This document shows, piece by piece, positions 20,489-34,365 of a stretch of 64,000 bases of DNA. This DNA comes from Ceratopteris richardii (lineage: Eukaryota > Streptophyta > Polypodiopsida > Polypodiales > Pteridaceae): the NCBI GenBank assembly GCA_020310875.1, contig CM035444.1, positions 15,501,317-15,565,316 on the forward strand. Reading direction: 5' to 3'. Under the pieces are notes generated by a model. That model saw nothing but the letters and a program-made list of their open reading frames with translations, did not search any database and was not told the origin of the DNA. Position numbers and translations under genes: made by a program. Position 1 is the stretch's first letter. Every line of letters starts with the position of its first letter.

Positions 20489-23105
20489 CTAATGACGTAT
20501 CATACCCATATCTAATTGGCTTCTTACTCTCTCTTTGTGATCTCCTGACTCTTGTATGTCCTCCAACCTCTTCATCTTGACCTTGCCTTTTGATTTCAAT
20601 GCTTTAAATTCTTCCAAGTTGATGGTGTCCTCATCATCTGATTTGATGTCTTCAATTGTGCTTGGCTCCTCCTTGGTGAGGCTTGGAAATTCTTTTTCCA
20701 AGTCATATGGCAATTTGACCTTCCTGCATTCACTTTCAAACCAAGAGTCATTCTCATCAAACACAACATCTCTACTGACCATAAATCCTTTGTCGGATGG
20801 ATTACAAAACCTATATCCTTTTTTATTTATATCATACCCTATGAAGTTGCATTTTTCTACCTTATGGTCTGGTTTACCCTTGATTTGAGATGGAACATGC
20901 ACATACACAACACAACCAAATATTTCGCAATGTTCAAGTGATGGGCTCCTACCATGCCATGCCTCATAGGGGATCATCCCATCAAGGGACTTAGAGGGTA
21001 ACCTGTTAATAAGATAAGTGGTAGTAGAAACACTCTCTATCCACAAGTAATTAGGCAACTTCTTTTCATCTAGCGTATATCTAGCTTCTTCCACAATCAA
21101 TCTATTCCTCCTCTTTGCTACTCCATTTTGCTCCGGAGTATATCTAGTGGTGATCTCCCTTTTGATACCTCTGTCCTGAAAAAAAGCATCAAACTCATTG
21201 GAGAATTACTCACCTCCTCCATCTTACCTTATCCTCTTTAGGCTTTTTCCTGTTTGATTTTCCACAAGTGCAAGATACTTCTTGAAACAACTAAACACTT
21301 CATCCTTATGTTTCATGAAATACAAGATAGTCCACCTACTGAAATCATCAATAAATGACACATAGTACCTTGAGCTTGAAATTGAAGGGTCCTTGCTTGG
21401 TCCCCACACATCTGTGTGGACAAGTTTTAAACAATCCTCATGCATATAACCTTTCTTTGTAAAGGGTAACCTATGTGATTTACCAAACTGACATGCACTA
21501 CATTTATAGATCATGTATTGCTTGGATACATTAGGTATCCCAAGTACACATTGATCTCTATATATCTGCTTCAGTGTTCTCTCACCAATGTCTCCTAATC
21601 TTTTGTGCCATATCTCTAACTCAGACAAGGTTTGATCCTTATAATTATAAAGTGCAATGTTTTTGGTGTCCTCAAGCTCAAATGTAAACAATCTACCTGT
21701 TTGCTCTCCTTTTGCAATTCTCCTAAATCCATGTTGGGGGTCCTCCACAAAAGCTCCATATTTATTGAACCTAACCTGCAAACCTTTTTCCACTATTTGT
21801 CCAACACTCATTAAATTCTTTGTGATAGTAGGTACATAAAGAACTTTGCTCAAGAGATTCCTATTCCCATCAGAAGTTTTCACATTTTCTACCTTGATAA
21901 TTGAATGCTTGGTGTCATCACCTATCTGCACTTGGTGCTTTCCCTTGAGCTCTTCAAGATCAGAAAGGAGAGCTACATTGTCTACTACATGGTTTGAACA
22001 ACCTGAGTCAATATAGAAGAGGTGCTCATCATTCATACCTTGTTTTGAAGTCATGTTCATAATGAGAAGAGAATCCTCTTGATCCTCTATATAGTTGTTG
22101 AAATCTTTTCTTGATTTGTGTCCTCCTTGATAATTGTTGTTGTAGCCATGGTTGTATCCTTGATTATGGTTGAATCTTCCTCTTGATTGAGAGTAGCCAC
22201 CTCTTTGAAATCCTCTTCCTCTCTGGTTCTTTAAGTTCCTATAGCACTCATCTTTTGTGTGATTAGACAGTCCACATATATTGCATGGGGAAGAGTTGAA
22301 ACGTCTCCTCCTTCCCTGCTTACCTCCTCTGCCCCTTCCGCTTGAATGCCTACCTCTCCCTGCATAGATAGCTTGAGAACTAGTACCTTCATCTTCAAAT
22401 TTCTTGCTCTTTCCTTTATCCTTAGACTTTCCTTTATCTGTATAGAGCGCAGAAGACTTGTTACCTCTTGATGGTTCACCATTTTTGTTCAGCTTGGCCT
22501 CATGGATGAAGAGTTGCCCCATGAGAGTGGTTAGATCAGGGTTTTGCATATCCATATAAAGATCCATTCCAGTTGTGAAAGATTCCCACTTATCATCTAC
22601 CTTGATGCCATTGATTATCTATCTCGCTATTTTCTCTTCTTCAATCTCTTCTCCTATGATTGCCAATTGATCACCTACATCTTTCACTCTAGTCACAAAC
22701 TCTGAAACATTCTGCTTAGGTTGCTTCTTTTGAGTAGTAAACTCCATCCACAATTGATTTTTCCTAGCTCTTGTTATTGGAGGTAAAATATGAAGATAGA
22801 GTATCCCAAGTTTCTTGGGAAGTTTTGCAATTCCTAAAATGAGGAAGAAGGAATTCAAAAGTAGAGTTACGATATGATCTGGCTAAGGCATCTTTGGCAC
22901 ACCATGAATTGAGTCTTTGTTGCTCCTCTCTTGTAGGTTGATTTCTGCTTCTGAATATGGGCATCTCCTAATCTTGTGATATGTATCCATAGATACTCCT
23001 TCCTTGTAGATAGGTCTTCATTCTCAAGGACCATTCCAGATAATTATTCATATCCAATTTATCTATGGAATTAGGGAAACCATCTCCCATTTTACCTCAA
23101 CTTGC
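20489..23105 (-). pseudogene. Copia E gag, protease and integrase
   Basis: Gag begins near 23093 ('MGDGFPNSIDKLD') with stops to 22567. 22567-21224 is a 447-codon open stretch with zinc knuckle CNICGLSNHTKDEC near residue 96, Gly/Arg/Asn-rich tail, protease 'FYIDSGCSNHVVD' and pre-integrase 'WHKRLGDIGE' and 'CSACQFGK'. The integrase D is in 'HTDVWGP'. After a stop, 'DGGGE' replaces the usual DNGGE. The third catalytic residue is lysine ('NGVAKRR') instead of glutamate. 21100-20489 is the integrase C-terminal region. Confidence 0.88.
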
Positions 23106-23115
23106 TCTGATACCA
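23104..23115 (-). promoter_or_regulatory. Copia E primer binding site (tRNA-iMet)
   Basis: TGGTATCAGAGC on the minus strand, one base after LTR end CCAACA. It is a perfect match. Confidence 0.9.
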
Positions 23116-23116
23116 C

Positions 23117-24160
23117 TGTTGGAGGAGATGGATGGATACCTCAAGGAAGTGAGGTGGTACTGCTAAAATCTACTTTGTATCTACCCTAATATATTTTAGA
23201 GTTATATAGTAGGCCCTTTTAGCTTGAAAATGACACCAAGAAAGTACCTATGTACTTTGGAGTTGATGCTTGAAACAATTGAACCAAAACAGACTACTTC
23301 AAGAATAGCTAGTGTCACAAAACTTGTTATTTTAGTCCATACACCTACTGGTTCTTTTGCTCAGAGCTCATAATTGATGAAGTTCCTTTTGAGGGAATTC
23401 AATTAGATATCTAATGATTGCAAGTGGAATAATCTAAAATGATAAGCTATGCTCTGAGAAATAAGTTTAGCAATCCAAGACACCCCCGATTTTTTAGGGA
23501 CTAACCAGTAGATGACTAGTGAGCACTTCGAAGATGATTTCTCCAGGATGACTAAACCAAATGCTTTGAGATTTTGCCAACACAAATTAGACTTCAAGTT
23601 GGTTCCAAAAAGCTCTAGATCATGTAAAATGGTTGCGAATTCACTGAGATATGACCAGAGAAAGTTGATTGTTCTGAGTAGTCATAGCAGAGAAATAGAG
23701 AGAGATGTTCAATGAGCTATATGTATTATATGACATGATTGTACAAGATCATTGGCATTGTAATGATGCTCAATGATAATGGACTCAGTGAGCTATGGTG
23801 TGAGCCACTCAGCTTCGATAAATGATCAAGGAGAGAGCTCTGAATGAGGCCACACAATCACGAGATTTACAAAGACTTTTTATAAGAGTTTCTTCTAAGT
23901 TTGCATTTGAATTCAAACTTGGCTCCAACTAATAAAGTGACTCCAATAATTTAGGAGTTATTCTCTCATTTGAAACTCGTAACTAATGTTCTTCCTAACT
24001 CCATGAGATATAAGCCTTTACAAGATTCTTCCAAGATTTAATCTTTTACAATGGTAAATGACCAAGTGATTACAAGCTAAGGTTGACATGCATCATCAAG
24101 TGATAGTTGCACATATTTTCTTCTAAGCCAAATGTGTAGGATTGATCATTTGCACCAACA
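23117..24160 (-). repeat. Copia E 5' LTR
   Basis: The inner end is defined by the primer site. The outer end is placed at TGTTGGTGCAAATG (24160 on the minus strand), about 1044 bp. The right edge is inferred from the TG dinucleotide and from gypsy gag resuming at 24180. There is no second LTR to confirm it. Confidence 0.55.
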
Positions 24161-24179
24161 TCCATCGAGGTTGATTGAA

Positions 24180-25060
24180 ATTTCATATTTACGGTGTGCT
24201 ATAATTGGTATAAGCAAAACATGTTGTGATTCGTAAGTGGGGCAGTACATAGCTATTAGCCGATTCTCGGTGTTCTTGAATTATTGCATTGACCACCAAT
24301 TGATTTTGCATTTTAGCATTATATGGACAAGACTTTGTAGAATGATAGACGGTGTTGCAAATGGCACAATACATTTGATTAAGTGCACAACTTGTTGCCA
24401 CATGGCCGGGATTTTTGCATTTAGTATAGTGTATCTGCTTCAAGGGGTCATCGCTTCTGTTTTGACCAAATTTCAACCATTCCAAATCGTTTGTAAATCC
24501 TCTGACTTTATGCTCCAGTTGTAATGCCATTGCAATAACATTATCCAAGGTCATGCCACCATTACAATGAATAATCATGACCTATCTTAATTGTAGGTTA
24601 ATGCCATTAATAAACCATTGAACGATGGTGTCATTAGGGAGATTTGCATTAGCTTGTGGCAATTGCCAAAGATGTGCGCAAAAAAGGGTAATGTAATCTT
24701 GCACAATCTAATTCATTTTTTGCCTATTAGTCTACAAGAAATTGAATATGTCTGCAGCATTCTTCTTCAATTTGAAACGCTGCATAAATATGTTCTTGAT
24801 ATCCTCGTACCATCGAAAATGATTGAGGTCAAACTCAGTGAGCCATCTTGGTGCTTCATTAACTAAGGTGGACTGGAATACTATGGCTTTATATTCTGGC
24901 TCCTCTAGATTATTTAGCACTGTGTAATTGATTTCGAAGGTGCTCACATGTGCATCCATGTCGTCACCTCGAAATCCACAAAATTTTGCATATGTTACTC
25001 TTGTAGTTGATTGTCTGTGATGACCTCCTGGTTGTCATCCCTACTACTCATCTTGTGTAT
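24180..25060 (-). pseudogene. Gypsy gag fragment
   Basis: 24959-24732 carries a retrotransposon gag core ('APRWLTEFDLNHFRWYEDIKNIFMQRF'-type wording, with R-W-L and W-E-D-like positions). 24578-24189 carries two zinc knuckles. The first reads YTKCKNPGHVATSC, with the first cysteine replaced by tyrosine. The second, CAICNTVYHSTKSC, is intact. A stop separates the blocks near 24720. Copia E's LTR truncates the downstream side and the TG-rich repeat begins upstream near 25090. Confidence 0.75.
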
Positions 25061-25099
25061 CTGCCATGGGTCCTACAACTAGGTCTACTGGTAGGTAGT

Positions 25100-26300
<1,201 letters not shown>

Positions 26301-26399
26301 TATGTGGAGTGAAGTAAGAGAGTATTGTGTATGCATACTTGTTTGTGTGTGTGCTATGTGTGAATCGGGATTTTTATGATCCTCTACACATACGTGCTT

Positions 26400-26770
26400 G
26401 TGGAGAGAGAGAGAGAGAGAGAGAGAGGAACCGATTCTCTCCTTCTACCTTTTTCGATTGTAGAGATAAAAATAGAGATCGAAAGAGAGGCAAAGAAGTG
26501 ATGATCAAAGTAGAGAGAGAAATATAGAGAGAGATAGAGGTGCAAGGAGAGGGCACAGAGGGATTGGACCAAGAATTTGACGCAGAAGAGATTATTACAC
26601 AAAGTGTGTGTGCGTGTGAGAGAGAGAGAGGTATGGTGATGTTGCAAGAGGATGAATGTGCATGATTGGATGGAAGAGATAGAGAGAGAGGTACGAGGAT
26701 GTTGCACGATGACGAATGCATGCAAAGCTGATTGGATGGAAGAGATAGAGGTACTCTTTCACTACTACTT
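26400..26770. repeat. GA-rich tract with imperfect tandem unit
   Basis: Starts with a (GA)n run at 26404-26427. 26631-26690 and 26691-26756 are imperfect tandem copies sharing 'gatgttgca', 'gatgaatg'/'gacgaatg' and 'attggatggaagagataga'. ORFs here are Ser/Leu repeats only. 26771-27012 shows nothing further. Confidence 0.75.
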
Positions 26771-27012
26771 TGAAATAGCAAAGGGGCTCCGAAAGACAAG
26801 TCCACGATTAACAAAAGAATAGAGCTAGTTGCAATGTACCTTCAAACACTATTTTTTGTAGGACCAACAACGTAAAGTGGATGAAAGAGAAACCAGCCGG
26901 GTGTTTCAATATGTTATGACATAGCTAAAATAATTTCAAAATGTAGGTGGTGCCGAGGATGTTACATGTTCAAGTTCTCAGCTCTTAATGACATTATCAT
27001 TTTCTTTTCAAT

Positions 27013-28407
27013 ATTGCAAAACAATTTCTGTTTTTTTTTATTTCTTCTTATCTTTTTCTGCTTACTAGTAGAAGAGTTTCATTTTTCTCTTCTGACTAGC
27101 TAGGAAAGCTTGATCTGCAACACACATAATGGACTTGTTCTGCCTAGATTGATCTTCCTGCAACAGAATAGAAACTAAATCTTCAAATGAGAGGGCATTT
27201 GTATTGCCTTTCATCATCAAATGAAGAGTAGAAGCAAAACTCTGATATGAGTTAGGAAGACCATTCAGAACGGTCTGTACAAGTGAGCTATTGGTGTAGC
27301 TTCATCAACAGAAATCAATTGTTCCTTCTTCCTTGATCTTTGTCAAAAAACTGTCCACATAATCACCTTCATTCATATGCTCACTCTCCAACTATTTTTG
27401 GAGGTAAGCAACATGAGCCTCATTCCTAGCTTGGTACAATGTGGTAAGTGTATCCCAAGGAGCCTTAGCTATCCTGCAGGAGCGAATGTGAGGAATAATG
27501 GCATGTTTGATAGACAAACCTATCAATGCATGTGTATGAGCATCTTTGTCATCCCAACGAACTTGCTCTATAGTAGGTGCAATAGAAAATGCGACACAAA
27601 TAGGAATCTGCATAATATCACCATCTTCGACACCATCTCCATCAGCTCGAGTACCTGTATTTGTTGTATCTATTCATAGGTGTAACAAGACATCTTTCAA
27701 CACCCTGCACAATATTCCATAGTCCTTTTGCAACCAATACATGACACATCATATAAGCCCACAATGAGTAATTTGTACCATCAAACTTAATGAAATACAT
27801 CATTGCTTTTAGCCATGGCCACTGACTAAAATACCCTGATGCATAAAAATGATTGTATGTCAAAAAGAGAAATAGAACTACCTTGACAAATTTTGTTAAA
27901 CCTGTAGTAGACTTCGAGATGCTTATACTGGTGGAAAAAAACTTGTATATATCTTTGGTACAAAAAGATGAAATAGCCTACACAAGCACTACGATGTTGT
28001 GTTCAAAGATTGAAATGAGCTCAGATTGCAATTTTGGCACCACACAACAAAGCTATTTTGATCTCTGAAACAACTTGAGTATGCTCACCAAATTTCGTGC
28101 AATTCTGTGACTACGACCGAAGAGGTGTAGATGATGCCCTAGATGAAGCGGAAACCTACTCTGATACCAATTGTTGGAGTTAGATGTCTGTGGAAACACA
28201 CGAACAACACAAGGAAGAAGAAGAAGAAGAAGCTTGGAACACAACACACGATACTGAATGTATTACCACTAGAATGTACAAAGATCAGTAAGCCATTAGG
28301 GCTATAGGCGTATATACAAGCTTGGGGAAAAAAACCTCCTAAAGAGGGAAAAAAGTGCCTAGCAGTCCTAGTGTGTTCACACACATCATTACCTAGATAT
28401 ATCAACA
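27013..28407 (-). mobile_element. Copia B-family fragment: 5' LTR and gag (copia C)
   Basis: LTR at 28172-28407 (236 bp), one-change primer site at 28158-28169, then gag matching copia B ('TLTTLYQARNEAHVAYLQK' at 27613-27392, 'GTNYSLWAYMMCHVLVAKGLWNIVQG' near 27800). Stops and frameshifts abound. Similarity to copia B ends at 27013, just where copia B has its zinc knuckle. Nothing of its pol remains on this strand. Confidence 0.85.
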
Positions 28408-28410
28408 ATA

Positions 28411-29400
28411 TGTCAGTTCTGGACTCTAAAGTTTTATACTTTGATAGTAGTGCAACTAAACATATTATCTCTCAATGTAGGGTTTTCACCTCACTTGAGA
28501 TTACCCATAATGGGATTACTATCACATGTGCAAACAATTACTCATATCTCATGTCATGGGATTGAGAGGAATTCTCCTTGCTATTGCTAATGGCGGCAGC
28601 TCATTCAAATTGTCAAATGCTTAACATGTGCCACGGATTACGAAGACTTTGTTATCAGTCTCAACACTAGTCAAGATTGGCTTGGTTCTAAAGTTTGTTG
28701 GGGATAAATGCAGAATTCATAATATTATCTATAGTGAAAAAATTATTGCAACTAGTACATTTTAATGTTGCTTGTGAAAGCTCAAAAATCACAGAAATTT
28801 TGTGAATGATTATGCATGTCTAGTATAGGCTTTGTAGGCCATTTTAGATCCAAACTTTGGCATGCACATTTTTTTCATCTTAAGTTTTTCAATTTCTTAC
28901 ACCCACAAAAATATGATATGGTATCCTCTTTACCTAAATTTGACTCACTATCCGAAATTCTACTATGAGGGCTTCATTTTGGGTAAGATGTTGTATTCTT
29001 CATTTCACATAGATCGTATAGTAGGAGCTGAACAAAAGTTTCAGCTTAATGTAAGTCATGATGCCAGTGGTCCTACGCAAAAACCTTTTTTCTGTTATTA
29101 CCTTTAATTCATGACATTTATTGATGCCCTTTTGCAAGTATGCATGGCTTTTCCCATTAAAATCAAAGTCTTGAGTATTTATGTGCGCTAAAAGATCCTA
29201 TTTATGGATAAATATTATCAACATAAAAAATGAGCACCCTTCATTATGATTGAGGGGGCAGTAGATCCAATGAATCTTATGCACTTCGCACTCAGTGTGG
29301 GATAAAACACCAATGTAGAGTGCCATATATACAAGAATAGAATGTTATTAAGAAGATGAAAAATAGGATTCTCATGGAAATGATAGTGTATGGTGAAAAT
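28411..29400 (+). pseudogene. Copia B-family protease-integrase fragment, opposite orientation
   Basis: Plus-strand relic matching copia B's protease ('YFDSSATKHIIS', then 'TCANNYSYL'), pre-integrase region ('GFILGKMLYSSF', 28965-29010) and integrase core near 29300-29390. It starts three bases after the outward end of the copia C LTR, so it is head to head with that piece. The middle of the integrase is largely lost. Confidence 0.75.
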
Positions 29401-30066
29401 TCAAGTATACCTCATAGTTTCTATCACCAGGTCATAATCTTTGTTGCATATGTAGTGGTATCCTACAAAAGCATTGTAGCATATAACTCCATATGAAGCT
29501 TGGTGCTATAAAGGCCCTTGGTTTGGATCCTTAGATTATCCTTGGCATGTGCTTAAATAATGTTTTTTGAACCTTTGGTTTGAACCCCTAAGTTATGTAT
29601 TTGAGCTCCTTTTTGAATGATTTCAATCCTTAGGATTAATTTATCCTAAGGCATGTAAACTTTACCATTGGTAGTACATGAGAGGAGAAGCTTCAAGTGG
29701 ATTAGAAGTCATATGATAGCGTTAGTAAAGTATCCATGTGAGGGACACTTGGTTGGACACTTAGGAGATTCCTATGAAATTTACCCCCTTGACATAGAGG
29801 TATATATATGGGTGGAGTTGGATTGAGCTGGATGGGTGGATCCATACTCAGTCTCTTGTGTGAAAGGAATTATTATATTAGTCATGAAATTGGTATTGGT
29901 ATCTTGAATCAAGATTGATCTAACCATAGCTTCTTTTATACATATTAGAGCCTCTTTTATCTTGGTTTTTGTGCCATTGAAAGGTGTGGAGGAATCTTCA
30001 GTGTGTGTTCTTATGTGGAAAACCATTATCTCCCATTCTCTACACCATGGAGGCACCATAAAAAGG
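29401..30066. other. No gene seen
   Basis: AT-rich sequence without recognisable domains. The minus-strand ORF at 29781-30089 has no known motif. Confidence 0.5.
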
Positions 30067-30690
30067 TGTAGCCTAAGCATGATCACCACCTTATTTTCTT
30101 CTCAATCCATAGAGATGTGAGGAGGATATGAAGATCATTAACAATTGTGGTGGGCAAATGTGAGTGACAAGCGCATGCATGCACACACACAAACACACAA
30201 ACCCACAAACCCACAAACACACAAGGAAAGATAACAAAGATAGGAATAATGGAAGCTTTGATTCTCAATAACTCGATTACACTCTTCAAGAAGCTCTTTC
30301 TTTAACTTGCTAGCCTCAAAAATGAGCTCTCTAGATGTTTTTATAGTTTTTTGACTAGTTTTGGCCGATTTCATACCTAATGGTCGACCTAGTTAAAAAT
30401 TAAGTTTGTGATGCTATTTGAGGGGTCAAACGAGCTCTAAAAATATGAAATTTGAAACATGAGTTCTAGACTCATCGAGCTCAAGAATGCCTCGGATTGA
30501 AAAAACTAGACTTGCAAAAATGTGAAATGATATTTAGAATGGTTTTTAATGACCAAAATCATTGTTTTTATAGGGGTTTCTTCTCAAAATTTGACACCCA
30601 CTTCTTGGCGCTCCCTACATGCTCCCTCTTCTTGTGTGCCCACTTCTTTGATGCATTCTTGCACCTTGTGCTTGACCTTGAGCGCCAACA
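30067..30690 (-). repeat. Gypsy 3' LTR with polypurine tract
   Basis: 624 bp, reverse-strand member of the family at 1-542, 46562-47158 and 57313-57933. It starts TGTTGGCGCTCAAGG and ends CTACA on the element strand. Directly upstream on that strand (30691-30703) is GAGAGGGGGGAG, a textbook polypurine tract. That identifies this LTR as the 3' LTR of the minus-strand element whose pol lies at 33147-35910. Confidence 0.85.
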
Positions 30691-30703
30691 CTCCCCCCTC
30701 TCA

Positions 30704-32470
30704 AGCTATCATCCTTGATATACCCTTGTTGGAGTGGGTGTTCCATTTAGTACTCTGAGAGGTAGCAACCATCATGTATCAACAAGAGTAGTTTGTCTTC
30801 AAAATGTAGCTGGGGCAGTTGTCTTGTTCTTCATTTTTTCAATGCTAGCCTTTGCAAGTTTTATTCCCTTCGTATTTGATTCTTCCTTAGATTCCAACAT
30901 GATGGTGTATTTGTGAGGTTTCAAAAATGGCTAGTTTCTCAAAGGAGGTTGTCAATGTTGATCTTGAGCAGTTTTTGGTTGTGAATTGCTTCATAGGTAC
31001 TAATGTTGTAAACTTGATGTCCTTTGGTTCTTTCAAACATGGGTTTCAAAGTTACCATGCCAAGAACTTGTAACCCATAATGAATGATGGGTAAGTGTGT
31101 TAGTGCATGGGTTGAAGAAAATATGTGCCTTGTGCATGGCCTTGTAATGTGGCCCTATGCATGCTTACTTGGGTAATGCATCATAAGAAGTATGGTGCAA
31201 AAAATTGGGTCTTGAGCTAAGTGCTCAAGGGTATGTTGAAGAAGAGGTTTCCTAATATATCAAGTTATAGTGTTGCCAAAGTAGGGGATTCTTACCATCG
31301 TGAAAGGTTAGTTGATATTCATCTCTTTGTGTTGTACTCCCATCACAATGATTGACCATTGGCTTGTATTTCATTATTGAAGGATTTCCTTGTTGATGGT
31401 TCATTGATGCAATTCTTTGAGCGCATGGTCCTATCCCTTCTCTTTTTTAAGGAACAATGTCACAAAAAAAAGAAAAAAGATATTAGTATCAATTAAATGG
31501 TTTACATATGTCAAATTTGTCTCATGTTCCATAGATTCTAAATTGTGTCTATGCATGGCCTTGTAATGTGGCACTATATTAATGCATATTGTGGAAATGC
31601 ATGGCTTGAATGGCGCAAAAGATGAGGTTGTGCAAAGGACACATGGTTTTCCTACTTTGAGGTTTCCAATGTTACTCGCATGCATTGATGCAATCTTTGT
31701 TTGGAGGTATCCATTGCATCTCAAAATGATGCAACCAATCAATGGTTGAATGACAAATGATCATTCCTTCTTATAGGGATCCATTTTAGAACATTGTTCG
31801 GCTGCATACAGATCACTTTTGGCCTCTTCATCTTTGGATGGTTTCTTAAATTTTGTATCCCTCGTAATTGTCTCTTTGGTTTTGTGGGGGCTACTAGTGC
31901 TTTTCGCTTTCCAACCCATACCCTTGTTGATTGTCTTCTTAATATTACCGAAGAGGTGAATTGATCTTCTTTTGATCTCTGTGCTTGTTTCTGGCCCTTG
32001 CCTCTCCTTGGCTTCTTTGTTGAGGCTTTTCTTGTGAGGGAGAGCATAGGGTCTTGTGTATGTAAGATTTCCTTGGTAACCCATATTCTGTATCACCCTT
32101 TTTGAGCTGTAACTAATTCCTTAGGCACCCAAATTTTTTAGATACCTTGTGGTTGAGCTTATCCTAGTTGCTTGCTTCTTCTTTTGGCATGGTTGGCTTG
32201 CCTAGATGGGAATTGTTGGGACAAAGCTGGTGGTTGGCTGTCTTTCATCACCACTATTTGTTTAGTTTTGAAATTTGGTTCAAGTTTTGTCCTTGTGCAT
32301 GAGAACCAAGGCTGTGTAGTAGCTTTTGTCACCGAGGGAGCCCCCTTCTTCCCATTTGGATGGAGTTGTCCTCCTCTACTCTATGAAATTGATTGTTCCA
32401 ATTGTGATGTTGATACTTTTAGAAGAGAGGGGATTCCAACACTTGCATGAATTTCCCATCAATAGGTGAG
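30704..32470 (-). other. Unassigned region between gypsy pol and 3' LTR
   Basis: About 1.7 kb without a recognised domain. The longest minus-strand ORFs (32096-31761 and 32047-31739) are lysine/serine-rich. They may be spacer, or the tail of whatever carries the retropepsin-like segment next to it. Confidence 0.35.
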
Positions 32471-32479
32471 GAATGGTGC

Positions 32480-32745
32480 ACATTGGACACTCTATAGTGC
32501 TTGTCTTCTAATTCAACTATTAGGCATTGCTTGCTAACCAAGACCTGAAGCTAGGATAGGAATTTCCACCTCGCCAATACAAGGGGTTTCCATGCCTCCT
32601 AAGCCCACTAAATAAGCTTCTAATGGCTTAACTTCCATGCCCAATCCTTTACAGCATGAGTACCTAATTGCACTAGTGGCATCTCCAGAATCAATCAAAG
32701 CTTTGATTATCTTATTTGTAGCATAGTGCCCTAGCTCAACTGTGA
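32480..32745 (-). pseudogene. Retropepsin-like segment downstream of integrase
   Basis: Minus-strand translation gives 'FITVELGHYATNKIIKALID', then 'SGDATSAIR', 'CCKGLGMEVKPLEAYL' and a flap-like 'GGMETPCIGEVEIPIL'. This is the order of a retroviral-type aspartic protease, with the catalytic D-S-G at about 32691-32699. A stop and frameshift follow, with 'LVSKQCLIVEL' in another frame. Gypsy proteases normally lie upstream of RT, whereas this lies after integrase. A fragment of another element is the simplest explanation. Confidence 0.55.
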
Positions 32746-33146
32746 TGAATGGTCATCTATCTATGATGCTAGGATGTGTACTCTTTTTGGTGCACATAGC
32801 CATGTGATATCTTGGGGCATTGGGGTTGACATTTAGGCCTTGTTGCCTTAACTTATTTTGCCTAATGTGCTCTCTAGCCTCTGCCTATGCTTCGTTTCTA
32901 ACCCTTAACACTTCTTCTCTTTGCTTCCTAACATTCTTGAGTCTCACTAGCATATACTCCGTAAGAAGGTTCCTGATATAGCATGACTCAATATCCACTA
33001 ATATAGTTTGGCAAAATATCACCTTTTGGAGTGGCTTATTGAACCACACTACTAGTGGAAATTCTATTAATGACCATGGGTTCATATCCTCGTTTTTTCA
33101 ATTTATGAACATGTTGATTTAGTGTATAATTCAACAATAGGTCTCC

Positions 33147-34339
33147 TTATTTCAATCCTTTATCATTGATGTGTGCATCAAAGTATGCCTTTTGTCTTTT
33201 CTTTGCAGCATAGATGCTTGCTACCATTCCTAGCTTGGTCTCACCTAAGCATTCTAGATCAAATATTTTGGACGACAACTCATGTCCATTCCACTCATGC
33301 TCTTGTGCTACTTTCAAAGTCAAGATTATGAAGCCTAATGGTAACACAAAATTCTATTGAAGACCATCTGAAATGGGGTGGCATTGAGTACCATTTTGTA
33401 CGCAACTCATTAAGCCAAAACAACATGATAAAGTTGATTATCCCAATCAAAGAGTTTATTATTTACCAACTTTTTCAATACATTACATAGGATCTTATTT
33501 GTGCTCTTGGCTTGCTATTAGCTTGTGGATGATAGGGGGAAAAATTCTTATGTATCACCATGAATTCTTGGAGAAGGTTTTCAATGACTTTTTTCAAGAG
33601 GTACATATGCCTTTCACTTACTAACTCTTTTGGTAACCCGTATCTGGTGAACACATTCTTGAATAAGAACTTCGCCATCATTTGAGAATTCTTCTTTGTC
33701 ATAGCTTTGAATTCTACCCACTTTCTATGGTAATCTATGGCTACAATAAATTTACTTTGCATGGGAGTTTCTAGCTGGGTGGTTAATAGGACCCACAAAG
33801 TCTATACCCCACTTCGAGAATGCATGTCCTCCCATCATTGGCCTAAAAGGCATCACATCTTTTCTGATTCGGTATTGCGCATGTTGGCATGTGTCACATA
33901 TCTTCACATAGGTATCTGCATCCATATGAAGAGTGGGCCACCAAATTTTTGAGAATAGAATGGTCTTAATTACTCGACTAGGCTTGAACTCTCCACTTGC
34001 AACACTGCTATGTGTAGTTTCTAATATTTTCAAATAGTCTGATTCATGAATGCATAGTCTTAAGTAACCATCTTTGCCTCTTTGGTATAGGTTGTCTCCT
34101 ACTAAGGTTTAATCCTGAGCCACTTGCTCCATTCTTGATTTTCTTGCTAGACTAGCCTCGCGGGGTAGTGTTCCTGATCTCATAAATTCTACCAATGGAG
34201 CACACCATTGTAGAATTAATGACATGTGATAAGGAGTAGCATAACCCACTAGGGGTCTCTTTTGGCACACTGGATAGTTCTTAATCCTCTCATGTATTTC
34301 TCTATCCATACTAGGGCAATACACTCCTAAACATTTCAA
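33147..34339 (-). pseudogene. Gypsy integrase
   Basis: Minus-strand pieces in order: zinc-domain region ('YCPSMDREIHERIKNYPVC', 34339-34109), then 34033-33752 with 'WWPTLHMDA', 'CDTCQ' and the first catalytic D in 'WGIDFVGP'. Next is 33798-33475 with 'VAIDYHRKWVEF' and 'ELVSERHMYL', where the second catalytic aspartate of the usual SDRG motif is glutamate. 'SPYHPQANSKPRAQ' lacks the third catalytic glutamate. 33347-33147 is the C-terminal part. Confidence 0.88.
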
Positions 34340-34365
34340 TGTTTGTTGTTTAGAATAGTGATTTC

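Larger units (their letters stand above)
19760..24160 (-). mobile_element. Copia E: 3'-truncated copia element
   Basis: Minus-strand copia with 5' LTR (23117-24160), perfect primer site, gag, protease, integrase and a shortened RT. It ends near 19745-19760 against a gypsy integrase fragment. No RNase H or 3' LTR is present. The gag resembles that of copia D. Confidence 0.8.

Noticed and set aside
30040..30070. Primer site after the minus-strand LTR at 30067
   Set aside because: 'ttttatggtgcctcc' faintly resembles a tRNA-Asp site. However, a strong polypurine tract lies on the other side, so this is a 3' LTR and the match is probably chance.
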